In this document: piece after piece, positions 19,460 to 26,922 of the stretch | Numbering within the stretch: the first letter of the stretch is position 1 | Layout of the letters: every line of letters starts with the position of its first letter | NCBI RefSeq assembly: GCF_965662675.1 | Contig: NZ_CBFIIK010000002.1 | Coordinates: forward strand, 1-64,000 | Direction of reading: 5' to 3' | Length of the DNA stretch: 64,000 nt | From: Roseicyclus sp965662675 | GTDB lineage: Bacteria; Pseudomonadota; Alphaproteobacteria; Rhodobacterales; Rhodobacteraceae | Made by a program: the position numbers and the translations under genes | The notes under the pieces: model-generated | What the model was told of the DNA's origin: nothing | The model's input: only the letters and a program-made list of their open reading frames with translations | The model's database searches: none

Positions 19460-20059
19460 GTGAGCGACGCGCCCAAGGATATCGAGGCCCTGATCGAGAT
19501 CATGGCACGCCTGCCGGGGCTTGGGCCCCGCTCGGCGCGACGTGCGGTTTTGCATCTGATCAAAAAGCGCGGTGCCTTGATGCGCCCATTGGCTGACACG
19601 ATGAGCCGGGTGGCCGAAACCGCGCGTGAATGCCTGAATTGCGGCAATATCGGCACTGGCGATCTTTGCCCCATCTGCACCGATGACACGCGCGCCAATG
19701 GCCAGATCTGCGTGGTCGAGGATGTGGCCGATCTTTGGGCGATGGAACGCGGCAAGGTTTTTGCCGGGCGTTACCATGTCTTGGGCGGCACGCTGTCGGC
19801 GCTTGATGATGTCGGCCCCGAGGATCTGCGTATCCCGCGCCTTCTCGATCGGGTGACTGGCGAGGGGGTGGGCGAGGTGATCTTGGCGCTCAACGCCACC
19901 GTCGATGGGCAGACCACCGCCCATTACATCGCCGATGCGCTGGCCGGTCGTGGCGTCAGCGTCACTTCGCTGGCCCAAGGCGTGCCGATCGGGGGCGAAT
20001 TGGATTACCTCGACGATGGCACGATTTCGGCGGCTCTCCGGGCGCGTAAGGCATTATGA
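19460..20059 (+). CDS. recR: recombination mediator protein RecR
   Basis: A 199-aa protein with an N-terminal helix-hairpin-helix (ARLPGLGPRSARRAVLHLI), a C4 zinc finger (C58, C61, C70, C73 in CLNCGNIGTGDLCPIC) and a TOPRIM domain (ICVVEDVADLWAME). With RecO and RecF it loads RecA onto SSB-coated single-stranded DNA in gap repair; recO is also in this window. It starts with GTG three bases after ybaB, which argues for coupling. Confidence 0.97.
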   Translation: MSDAPKDIEALIEIMARLPGLGPRSARRAVLHLIKKRGALMRPLADTMSRVAETARECLNCGNIGTGDLCPICTDDTRANGQICVVEDVADLWAMERGKVFAGRYHVLGGTLSALDDVGPEDLRIPRLLDRVTGEGVGEVILALNATVDGQTTAHYIADALAGRGVSVTSLAQGVPIGGELDYLDDGTISAALRARKAL

Positions 20060-20087
20060 CGCGGTGTGAACGGGGCTTGGTTGCCGT

Positions 20088-20120
20088 GACGCGGCGTCGA
20101 TGAACCCTGCCGCGTCGATT
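20088..20120 (+). terminator. probable Rho-independent terminator of dnaX-ybaB-recR
   Basis: GACGCGGC (20088-20095) can pair with GCCGCGTC (20109-20116) around a 13-base loop and is followed by GATTTT and a further T-rich stretch. It lies 29 bases after the recR stop and before the etfBA operon, where a terminator is expected. The loop is long and the T-run short, so strength is uncertain. Confidence 0.5.
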
Positions 20121-20207
20121 TTGACCTGTTTTCGACACCCCGAACGCACTAACACTCCGCCTTGAAGGTTTTCCGACGCCCAAGGTGTCGCCAATAGGAG
20201 AAACGCG

Positions 20208-20969
20208 ATGAAGGTACTTGTGCCCGTCAAGCGCGTGATCGACTACAACGTGAAGGTCCGCGTCAAGGCGGATGGGTCCGGGGTCGATCTCGCCAATGTG
20301 AAAATGTCGATGAACCCCTTCGACGAAATCGCCGTCGAGGAGGCGATCCGCCTGAAAGAGGCGGGCAAGGCCGAAGAAGTCATCGCAGTGTCGATCGGCG
20401 TGAAACAGGCGCAAGAAACCCTGCGCACCGCGCTTGCCATGGGGGCCGACCGTGCGATCCTCGTCACCGCGACAGATGATGTGCATCAAGATATCGAGCC
20501 CTTGGCGGTGGCCAAGATCCTGGCCAAGGTCGCAGCTGAGGAGGGTGTGGGGCTTGTCATCGCCGGCAAACAGGCGATTGACAACGATATGAACGCGACG
20601 GGCCAGATGTTGGCCGCTCTTCTGGGCTGGGCGCAGGCGACATTCGCCAGCGAATTGGCGGTCGAGGGCGATCATGCAATCGTCACGCGCGAGGTCGATG
20701 GCGGCCTTCAGACGATCAAGGTCAAGATGCCCGCAATCGTGACCGTCGATCTGCGCCTGAACGAACCGCGCTATGCCAGCCTTCCCAATATCATGAAGGC
20801 GAAGAAAAAGCCGCTCGATGAAAAGACCGCCGGCGATTACGGCGTCGATGTCGCGCCGCGCCTGACGGTGATCAAGACCACCGAGCCGAGCAGCCGCAAG
20901 GCGGGCGTCAAGGTCGGCTCGGTCGATGAGCTGATCGCGAAACTCAAAGACGAAGCGGGGGTGATCTGA
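20208..20969 (+). CDS. etfB: electron transfer flavoprotein subunit beta
   Basis: A 253-aa subunit with the ETF-beta opening MKVLVPVKRVIDYNVKVRV, the NPFDEIAVEEA segment and the signature VDLRLNEPRYASLPNIMKAKKKP near residue 180 (quoted in pieces: VDLRLNEPRYASLPNI and MKAKKKP). The AMP-binding subunit of ETF accepts electrons from acyl-CoA dehydrogenases and passes them to ETF-ubiquinone oxidoreductase. A strong AGGAGA precedes the ATG. Its stop overlaps the etfA start. In this organism it probably serves methylsuccinyl-CoA dehydrogenase (32.3 kb) among others. Confidence 0.97.
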   Translation: MKVLVPVKRVIDYNVKVRVKADGSGVDLANVKMSMNPFDEIAVEEAIRLKEAGKAEEVIAVSIGVKQAQETLRTALAMGADRAILVTATDDVHQDIEPLAVAKILAKVAAEEGVGLVIAGKQAIDNDMNATGQMLAALLGWAQATFASELAVEGDHAIVTREVDGGLQTIKVKMPAIVTVDLRLNEPRYASLPNIMKAKKKPLDEKTAGDYGVDVAPRLTVIKTTEPSSRKAGVKVGSVDELIAKLKDEAGVI

Positions 20970-21895
20970 TGGCTGTTCTTCTTCTTGCGGATGTGACGAA
21001 CGGGCAATTGGCGGCCGATCAGGTCTCCAAGGCGCTGAGTGCCGTGAAAGGCTTGGGCGATGTCCATGTGCTGGTCGCCGGTCAAGGCGGTGATGCGGCA
21101 GCGGCCCAAGCGGCCAGCTTTGCCGGTGTCGCCAAGGTGATTTTTGCGGGCGATCACGGATTTTGCCATATGCTGGCCGAACCAGTCGCAGATCTGATCG
21201 TGTCGCTGGCGGGTGGCTACAGCCACATCGCGGCCCCCGCCACATCCGATGCCAAGAACGTGCTGCCGCGTGTGGCGGCACTTCTGGATGTGATGATCGT
21301 CTCGGAAGTGACCGCGGTGATCGACGCCGATACCTTCGAACGGCCGATCTATGCGGGCAACGCGATCCAGACGGTGAAATCGGGCGATGCGGTCAAGGTC
21401 ATGACCATCCGCACCGCCGGCTTCGAGGCGGCGGCGACGGGAAACAGCGCCCCGGTCGAAGCGCTGGGCACCGCTGCGGCAGGCGGCCTATCGGCTTGGG
21501 TCGAAGACAAGGTCGCGGCCTCGGACCGGCCGGAACTGACCAGCGCGGGCATCGTCGTCTCGGGTGGTCGCGGTGTCGGCAGCCAAGAGCAGTTCGCCTT
21601 GATCGAGGGCTTGGCCGACAAGTTGGGTGCCGCGGTCGGCGCATCGCGCGCGGCGGTCGATTCGGGTTATGCGCCGAATGATTGGCAGGTGGGCCAGACC
21701 GGCAAGGTGGTGGCACCCGATCTTTACGTTGCGGTCGGCATCTCGGGTGCGATCCAGCATTTGGCCGGCATGAAAGACAGCAAGGTCATCGTCGCGATCA
21801 ACAAGGACGAAGAGGCGCCGATTTTCCAAGTGGCCGATTACGGGCTGGTCGCCGATCTGTTCGATGCGATCCCGGAGCTGACCGGCAAGCTCTGA
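20969..21895 (+). CDS. etfA: electron transfer flavoprotein subunit alpha
   Basis: A 308-aa subunit with the usual two domains. The C-terminal FAD domain is recognised by VVSGGRGVGSQEQF (about residue 193), the DSGYAPNDWQVGQTGKVVAPDLYVAVGISG signature (in part: GYAPNDWQVGQTG) and AINKDEEAPIF near 275. It forms the FAD-carrying half of ETF with EtfB. The ATG overlaps the etfB stop (TGATG), so equal expression is expected. Confidence 0.97.
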   Translation: MAVLLLADVTNGQLAADQVSKALSAVKGLGDVHVLVAGQGGDAAAAQAASFAGVAKVIFAGDHGFCHMLAEPVADLIVSLAGGYSHIAAPATSDAKNVLPRVAALLDVMIVSEVTAVIDADTFERPIYAGNAIQTVKSGDAVKVMTIRTAGFEAAATGNSAPVEALGTAAAGGLSAWVEDKVAASDRPELTSAGIVVSGGRGVGSQEQFALIEGLADKLGAAVGASRAAVDSGYAPNDWQVGQTGKVVAPDLYVAVGISGAIQHLAGMKDSKVIVAINKDEEAPIFQVADYGLVADLFDAIPELTGKL

Positions 21896-21918
21896 GCGGC
21901 TGAAGTTCAACGAATTAC

Positions 21919-21949
21919 AAACGCCCCGCGGCTTGGCCGTGGGGCGTTT
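21919..21949 (+). terminator. terminator between etfA and the convergent DUF6473 gene
   Basis: AAACGCCCCGCGG (21919-21931) pairs with CCGTGGGGCGTTT (21937-21949) over 13 positions with one G-T wobble and a 5-base loop; flanking A and T runs make it effective in both directions. It lies 23 bases after the etfA stop and 5 bases before the stop of the minus-strand gene. Confidence 0.85.
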
Positions 21950-21954
21950 GCGCT

Positions 21955-22773
21955 TCAGGACAAGAGCGGCAGCAGCGCCGCCGCCGCGCGATCATGCAGA
22001 TCGGGGCCGGGCAGCGTGCGCGCCGCGGCCTCCTCGCTGGGGGCAAAGAACATGCCGCGGGTCGATTGCGCCATTTGGGTATCGGTGGGGCCAATGATGC
22101 TCAGTGAGGCCGCCATCGCCCGCACCTCGGCCAGCATGTCCGGGGTGATGAACAGCGGATCGGGGCCCAAGGTGTCGCTTTGTCCTTCATCTTCGGGGTG
22201 GTGGCGCGCCAACCAGAGCAAATGCACGGGAACGTCGATCTCGGACAACAGGCCGCGCATCCGGGCCATCCATGCGACGCGCAATTCGGCCACGACGATG
22301 CCGAAACGCTCGGTCGAAAGCCCCTGAAGATGGCTGAGCAGATGCCGGGTGAAGTGAAACTCGGTGAAATCCACATCGCGGTAGATCGTACGCAGCATGG
22401 CTGTGGTCTTGACGAAGCGGTCATTTCGGCGGGGATGCACACCGTAAAGCCGGTTCGACAGGTTTTGCGCCCCCGTGATCTGCAACACCACGGCGGCGGC
22501 GTTGCGTGTCGCGGCGATGATGGCCGCATCCTGCATCAACACATCCATCCCTGCATTCATCACACCCATGTTGACCACGCCGCGCGGCAGTTTCGCGGCC
22601 AGTTGGGCCGTAAAGGGGGCAGGGATGAAGCGACCGAAGGTTTCCGACCCGCCCAGGCACAGGATATAGGGCGCCGCCATCGACGCCGGCGGCCCACGAA
22701 ACCGCAGGACCGAGCCGGGATAACCGACTGGTTCATAGGTCAGGGGCATCGGCCCCCGTTGTTCGAAACTCAT
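21955..22773 (-). CDS. DUF6473 family protein
   Basis: A 272-aa protein of a family frequent in Rhodobacterales and not characterised. I recognise it by YILCLGGSETFGRFIPAPF (about residue 37), VNMGVMNAGMDVL, GAQNLSNRLYGVHPRRNDRF (about 100-120) and IYRDVDFTEFHFTRHLL. The GGSETFG and VNxGxxNAG segments resemble SGNH-hydrolase blocks, so an esterase-like fold is possible, but the catalytic triad cannot be confirmed by eye. I start at 22773 because GAAGGAG lies just before that ATG; the frame extends 22 codons further without a ribosome site. Confidence 0.8.
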   Translation of the reverse strand: MSFEQRGPMPLTYEPVGYPGSVLRFRGPPASMAAPYILCLGGSETFGRFIPAPFTAQLAAKLPRGVVNMGVMNAGMDVLMQDAAIIAATRNAAAVVLQITGAQNLSNRLYGVHPRRNDRFVKTTAMLRTIYRDVDFTEFHFTRHLLSHLQGLSTERFGIVVAELRVAWMARMRGLLSEIDVPVHLLWLARHHPEDEGQSDTLGPDPLFITPDMLAEVRAMAASLSIIGPTDTQMAQSTRGMFFAPSEEAAARTLPGPDLHDRAAAALLPLLS

Positions 22774-22977
22774 TGCTCCTTCGCTCCCACCAGATTGAAG
22801 ACTCACCCATGAGCGAGATTGGCGTGTAGGCGTTTCCAAAGAGCTAAGCTTATAATTTGTGGCGGATTTTTTGGATTTGTAGGATAGGGGCGGCGGCGTG
22901 CCATGCAGCAGGGCGGGCTTGTGCCGGTCCGGTTTGCAGGCCTATGGTGCGCCGAGGGCCAAGCGCGAGAGGCGACA

Positions 22978-23853
22978 ATGCATATTTCTTCGATCGGTGT
23001 GGTCGGCGCGGGCCAAATGGGCAATGGCATCGCTCATGTCTGTGCCTTGGCGGGCTATGATGTGATGATGACCGATATCAGCGCCGACGCGCTGGACAAG
23101 GCAGTCGCGCTGATCGACCGCAACATCGCCCGGCAAGTCGGTCGCGGCAAGGTGACCGAGGCCGAGATGGCCACTGCGATGGCGCGCATTCGCACCACCA
23201 CCAAGCTGGCCGATCTGGGCCAAACAGATCTGATCATCGAAGCCGCGACCGAACGCGAAACGGTGAAGCAGGCAATATTCGAAGACCTGCTGCCCCATCT
23301 CAAGCCCGAGACGATCCTGACCTCGAACACCTCGTCGATCTCGATCACGCGGTTGGCCTCGCGAACCGACCGGCCTGAGAAATTCATGGGGTTCCATTTC
23401 ATGAATCCAGTGCCGGTGATGCAACTGGTCGAGTTGATCCGCGGCATCGCAACGGATGAGGAAACATTCGCCGCGTGCAAAGAGGTGGTGGATCGGTTGG
23501 GCAAGACCGCTGCAACGGCCGAGGATTTCCCCGCCTTCATCGTCAATCGCATCTTGATGCCGATGATCAACGAGGCGGTCTATACGCTTTACGAAGGGGT
23601 CGGAAACGTCACCTCGATCGACATGGCGATGAAGCTGGGCACCAACCATCCGATGGGGCCGCTGGAATTGGCCGATTTCATCGGGCTCGATACCTGCCTT
23701 GCGATCATGAATGTGCTGCATGACGGGTTAGCCGATACGAAATACCGGCCCTGCCCGCTATTGACCAAATATGTCGAGGCAGGCTGGCTGGGCCGCAAGA
23801 CGCAGCGCGGCTTTTACGATTATCGCGGTGATGTGCCGGTGCCGACGCGCTGA
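22978..23853 (+). CDS. hbd: 3-hydroxybutyryl-CoA dehydrogenase
   Basis: A 291-aa NAD(P)-dependent enzyme that interconverts acetoacetyl-CoA and 3-hydroxybutyryl-CoA. The Rossmann motif is IGVVGAGQMGNGIAHVCA at the N-terminus, the SNTSSISITRLAS motif with the catalytic-region Ser and GFHFMNPVPVMQLVE (His-Glu dyad: H in GFHF) lie near 115-150, and the C-terminal domain contains GVGNVTSIDMAMKLGTNHPMGPL. The ATG at 22978 follows GAGAGGCGAC; a longer start at 22903 is unlikely. It may feed butyryl/crotonyl-CoA chemistry, including the crotonyl-CoA used by the ethylmalonyl-CoA pathway, or degrade fatty acids. Confidence 0.93.
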   Translation: MHISSIGVVGAGQMGNGIAHVCALAGYDVMMTDISADALDKAVALIDRNIARQVGRGKVTEAEMATAMARIRTTTKLADLGQTDLIIEAATERETVKQAIFEDLLPHLKPETILTSNTSSISITRLASRTDRPEKFMGFHFMNPVPVMQLVELIRGIATDEETFAACKEVVDRLGKTAATAEDFPAFIVNRILMPMINEAVYTLYEGVGNVTSIDMAMKLGTNHPMGPLELADFIGLDTCLAIMNVLHDGLADTKYRPCPLLTKYVEAGWLGRKTQRGFYDYRGDVPVPTR

Positions 23854-23875
23854 TCGGGCTTTTGCCTGAGCAGGT

Positions 23876-24790
23876 CTAATCCTGATCCGGATTGTCGCGC
23901 AGCGACAAGGTGCGTGCGCGCAGCCATGCCATGAATTCGCGCGGCTTGCCGATTTGACCTTCCCATTGATCTTGGGTGATCGGTTTGCCGATGATTGGCG
24001 CTTGCGGTTTGTCGAAGCTGTGGACCACCTCGTGTAGAAGCAACCCCTGACGCAGCACGGGCGAGATGCGATTGGCGATCTGATACCAACGCGAATTCGA
24101 GCCGGTGAAAAAACACGGCACGATGGTCGCGCCCGATGTGCGGATCATCTTTGCGGTAAAGACGTTCCACTCTCCCTCGATCGCGGGGCCCCACATGCTT
24201 TGCGAGGCGGCAACCGCGCCCGAGGGGAACAGCGCGATCAACCCCTTTTGCGCCAGATGCTCCATCGCGAGGGCGCGCATTTGCAGCATTTTTTCCTGTG
24301 CATCCGGATCATGGGGAAAGGGCACGGGGATCATGTAGCTGGCGGCCGACTCGTCCAGCCCCGTCAGCAAAGCGCGGGTCAAGATGCGGTAATCGGGGCG
24401 ACGGCGCCCGATCAGATCGGCCAAGATCATGCCATCGACCAAGCCATGCGGATGGTTGGCCACAAAGATCACCGGGCCTTGATCCGGGATGCGCGCCAGC
24501 TGATGCGCAGGCGTTTGCAGCTCGATGCCCATCGCCTTCATCGTGGCGGGCCAAAAGGCCTGCCCCTTGACCTCGCCCATTCGCTCGAATTGGCGGACGC
24601 GGCGGATGATGGTGATCTTGCCCGTCATCCATTCGATCGTGCGCACCAAGTTGCGCGTCAAAGGGTTCTCGAAGGTGTTGGAATAGGTCAGGCTGCGACG
24701 GTCATAGACCGTCTCGGAACCCGGCAAGCGCACAGGGCGTGGCGCGTGGATATTTCGCGTCGTTGTGTCTGTCACGCGCCCTTGTCCCAT
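23876..24790 (-). CDS. 1-acyl-glycerol-3-phosphate acyltransferase-like protein
   Basis: A 304-aa protein with a PlsC-type acyltransferase domain. Its motif I is NHPHGLVDGM (H-x4-D, about residue 111), and a later FPSGAVA stretch stands where EGT/FPEG is usual. The N-terminal third is soluble and has no clear transmembrane helix. The NHPHGLVD variant, with Gly inside the motif, is typical of a subgroup separate from the true PlsC encoded at 56.3-57.0 kb, so the acceptor may not be lysophosphatidate; ornithine-lipid-type acceptors are an alternative. A GTG a few codons after the ATG at 24790 could also start it. Confidence 0.75.
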   Translation of the reverse strand: MGQGRVTDTTTRNIHAPRPVRLPGSETVYDRRSLTYSNTFENPLTRNLVRTIEWMTGKITIIRRVRQFERMGEVKGQAFWPATMKAMGIELQTPAHQLARIPDQGPVIFVANHPHGLVDGMILADLIGRRRPDYRILTRALLTGLDESAASYMIPVPFPHDPDAQEKMLQMRALAMEHLAQKGLIALFPSGAVAASQSMWGPAIEGEWNVFTAKMIRTSGATIVPCFFTGSNSRWYQIANRISPVLRQGLLLHEVVHSFDKPQAPIIGKPITQDQWEGQIGKPREFMAWLRARTLSLRDNPDQD

Positions 24791-24816
24791 CCCGGTTTCC
24801 CGCCGTCACGGCCCGG

Positions 24817-25098
24817 TCAGTTTTCCTCGCCGAAGCGATCGCCGATCAACGTTGCCAGCGCATCGGCCAGCTTTTCCGCCTCGGGGCCCTTGGTTTCAAC
24901 CTCAATAGTGGTTCCGATTGAGGCTGCCAACATCAAAAGCCCCATGATCGAATCCCCGGCGGCACTCAGCCCATCGCGGCGGACGGTCGCCTTGGCATCA
25001 TGGGCTTCGACGACCTCGACGAAACGAGCCGAGGCGCGGGCATGCAAGCCTTTGACATTGATGATCTCGAAATTGCGGATCACGGACCGAGTTTCCAT
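24817..25098 (-). CDS. ptsH: HPr-family phosphocarrier protein
   Basis: A 93-aa HPr. The phosphoacceptor His19 lies in NVKGLHARASARF, and Ser50 in GDSIMGLLMLAAS is at the position phosphorylated by HPr kinase. I use the ATG at 25098, which begins one base before the end of the EIIA stop region; an ATG at 25113 would add five residues without a ribosome site. With EIIA, HprK and RapZ but no EIIB or EIIC nearby, it belongs to a regulatory rather than sugar-transporting PTS. Confidence 0.92.
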   Translation of the reverse strand: METRSVIRNFEIINVKGLHARASARFVEVVEAHDAKATVRRDGLSAAGDSIMGLLMLAASIGTTIEVETKGPEAEKLADALATLIGDRFGEEN

Positions 25099-25099
25099 T

Positions 25100-25489
25100 T
25101 CAGGGGGTTCCATCGAAGCTGTTGATATAGCGGCGCCCGGCATCTGCGGCGCGCGCAACGGCGTCGTCCACGCTGAGATTGCGGGATTTGGCCAGCTTGA
25201 TCAGCATGGGAAGGTTCACACCTGTCAGGATCTTGCGGTTCTGTGGTTTGCAGGCGGTCAAGGACAGGTTGGAGGGTGAGCCGCCGAACATGTCGGTCAC
25301 GACCACAACGCCCGATCCATCATCGACGGAATCGGCTGCTTCGCAGATTTCGCGCGTGCGAGCCGCGCGGTCATCTTCGGGTCCGACCGAGATGGCGATC
25401 ATCGCCTTCTGCCGTCCCACTACATGTTCCGTCGCCCGCATCAATTCGGAGGCAAGGCCCCCATGGGCAACGATGACGATGCCAATCAC
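25100..25489 (-). CDS. PTS EIIA component, mannose (ManX) family
   Basis: A 129-aa EIIA-Man domain protein. His9 in IGIVIVAHGGLASELM is the phosphorylation site, followed by a VVVVTDMFGGSPSNLSL segment (about 58-74) and TGVNLPMLIK, all standard for the family. Family knowledge: phosphate passes from PEP through EI and HPr to this protein. No EIIB/C/D domains are found in the window, so it probably ends the chain and acts on a regulator, as proposed for rhizobial ManX. It overlaps rapZ by 4 bases and is followed by ptsH. Confidence 0.92.
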   Translation of the reverse strand: MIGIVIVAHGGLASELMRATEHVVGRQKAMIAISVGPEDDRAARTREICEAADSVDDGSGVVVVTDMFGGSPSNLSLTACKPQNRKILTGVNLPMLIKLAKSRNLSVDDAVARAADAGRRYINSFDGTP

Positions 25490-26418
25490 GTCTTGTTCGC
25501 CTCTGGCGTTTCCGTGGCGTCGATGCTCTGTACGCGACGCAGTTCCACTTCCCGATGTCTTTTAGACACGGGCCACCCTGTCTGTGCAAGATGGGCGGCG
25601 AGGATTTCGGTCAATGCGACCGAGCGGTGTTGCCCGCCGGTACAACCGAACGCGATGGTCAAATGGCTTTTCCCCTCGGCGGCGAAGGCAGGCAGCAGCA
25701 TGTCGAGCATGTCGCCGACTTGATCGCGGAAGGTGCCGAACCTTTCGTCGGCGGCGATATAGCCCTGCACCGCAGGGTCGCGGCCATCTTGCGGGCGCAG
25801 GCCCGGTTCCCAATGCGGGTTGCGCAAGAAACGGCAGTCGAAGACAAGATCCGCCCCCGAGGGCAGGCCGCGGCGATACGAGAACGACATGAGGGTGATC
25901 GCCATGCGCGCGCCGCCCTCGGTGGCGAAAAGCCGGGTGATCTCGGCGCGTAGCTCGTGCGGTGTAAGGGTTGATGTGTCGACGAGCACGCTTGCGCCTG
26001 CGCGCACCGGCCCCAGAAGTGCCAATTCCTGTGCGATGCCTTGCGCCGGGTCGGCATCGGGTGCCAAGGGATGGCGCCGCCGGGTTTCCGAATAGCGCCG
26101 TTGCAGCACATCGGCGGCGCAATCGAGATAAAGCAGATCCGGGGCATAGCCTTCGGTCGCCACAAGGCGATTGAATGCGGCGAGCAGACCGGGCGCGGAA
26201 TAGTCGCGATTACGCGCATCGGTGCCAAGCGCCATCGGTCGCTCGGGCGGCGGCCCTTCCAGTAGACGGGGCAAAAGCGACAAGGGCAGGTTGTCGATCG
26301 CCTCGAAGCCGAGATCTTCCAGCGCGTGGATCGCGGTCGAGCGGCCCGCCCCCGAGGGGCCGGTGACAAAAACCACACGCGCTTGCGGTGGCCGGGATGG
26401 CATCGTTGCAGGCGGCAT
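25486..26418 (-). CDS. rapZ: RapZ/YvcJ nucleotide-binding protein
   Basis: A 310-aa P-loop protein. Walker A is GPSGAGRST (residues 20-28), with EAIDNLPLSLLPRL shortly after and the family's C-terminal signature AFGCTGGQHRSVALTEIL near residue 268. In E. coli RapZ binds small RNAs and controls GlmS synthesis; in other phyla its role is less clear, but it is often encoded between PTS genes as here. It overlaps the EIIA gene by 4 bases. An ATG six codons downstream (26403) could be the true start. Confidence 0.93.
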   Translation of the reverse strand: MPPATMPSRPPQARVVFVTGPSGAGRSTAIHALEDLGFEAIDNLPLSLLPRLLEGPPPERPMALGTDARNRDYSAPGLLAAFNRLVATEGYAPDLLYLDCAADVLQRRYSETRRRHPLAPDADPAQGIAQELALLGPVRAGASVLVDTSTLTPHELRAEITRLFATEGGARMAITLMSFSYRRGLPSGADLVFDCRFLRNPHWEPGLRPQDGRDPAVQGYIAADERFGTFRDQVGDMLDMLLPAFAAEGKSHLTIAFGCTGGQHRSVALTEILAAHLAQTGWPVSKRHREVELRRVQSIDATETPEANKT

Positions 26419-26436
26419 ATCCCCAAGGCCCTCGTG

Positions 26437-26910
26437 TCAGGGTTCGGCGCGCCCCTGCCGCATCATCAAAAGCAGTGCTGGGGCCAATCCATGTTCACCT
26501 GCAGCATGGATCAAGGGAACCCTGCTGTCACCTAGCGCGATCGTGTGCCGCAGGGGCAAACGTGCAGTCTCGGCCCGGTCCAGATCGACGGCCAGCGTTA
26601 AGGGTGCTTGGGCCAGCGTCGGGCCGGATCGGATCAGGCCGATGCCGCGCGCCTCGATCAGATCGCGCGCTTGTTCGGGGCGTTCCAACATGGCGGGCGC
26701 GCTGCCGCTTTGCAGCCAGACCCCGTCATCCGAGATCAAGACCGCGCCAAGTGCCATCATCGCGATGGCAAGGGTCGATTTGCCCGTGCCCGGCGCGCCA
26801 AGGATCACAAGCCCCCGACCATCGACGGCCAGGGCCGTGGCATTGAGCCAAAGCGCCATGCCATTGCGCGACGCGACCCAGCGCGTGATCGGCTCGGGTT
26901 CGGGATGCAT
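26437..26910 (-). CDS. hprK: HPr kinase/phosphorylase, short alphaproteobacterial form
   Basis: A 157-aa protein equal to the catalytic domain only of Gram-positive HprK (about 310 aa). Walker A GAPGTGKST is at 38-46, followed by the acid-rich segment LISDDGVWLQ. The N-terminal regulatory domain is absent, as is known for Alphaproteobacteria. It phosphorylates or dephosphorylates Ser in HPr, and this window holds its expected substrate, Ser50 of PtsH, two genes on. It lies 12 bases after chvG, so it is probably in the chvI-chvG transcript. Confidence 0.92.
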   Translation of the reverse strand: MHPEPEPITRWVASRNGMALWLNATALAVDGRGLVILGAPGTGKSTLAIAMMALGAVLISDDGVWLQSGSAPAMLERPEQARDLIEARGIGLIRSGPTLAQAPLTLAVDLDRAETARLPLRHTIALGDSRVPLIHAAGEHGLAPALLLMMRQGRAEP

Positions 26911-26922
26911 CCTTCCGCCTGT

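Noticed and set aside
24200..25279. 359-codon plus-strand frame opposite the acyltransferase and HPr
   Set aside because: Runs across three confirmed minus-strand genes and has no domain.
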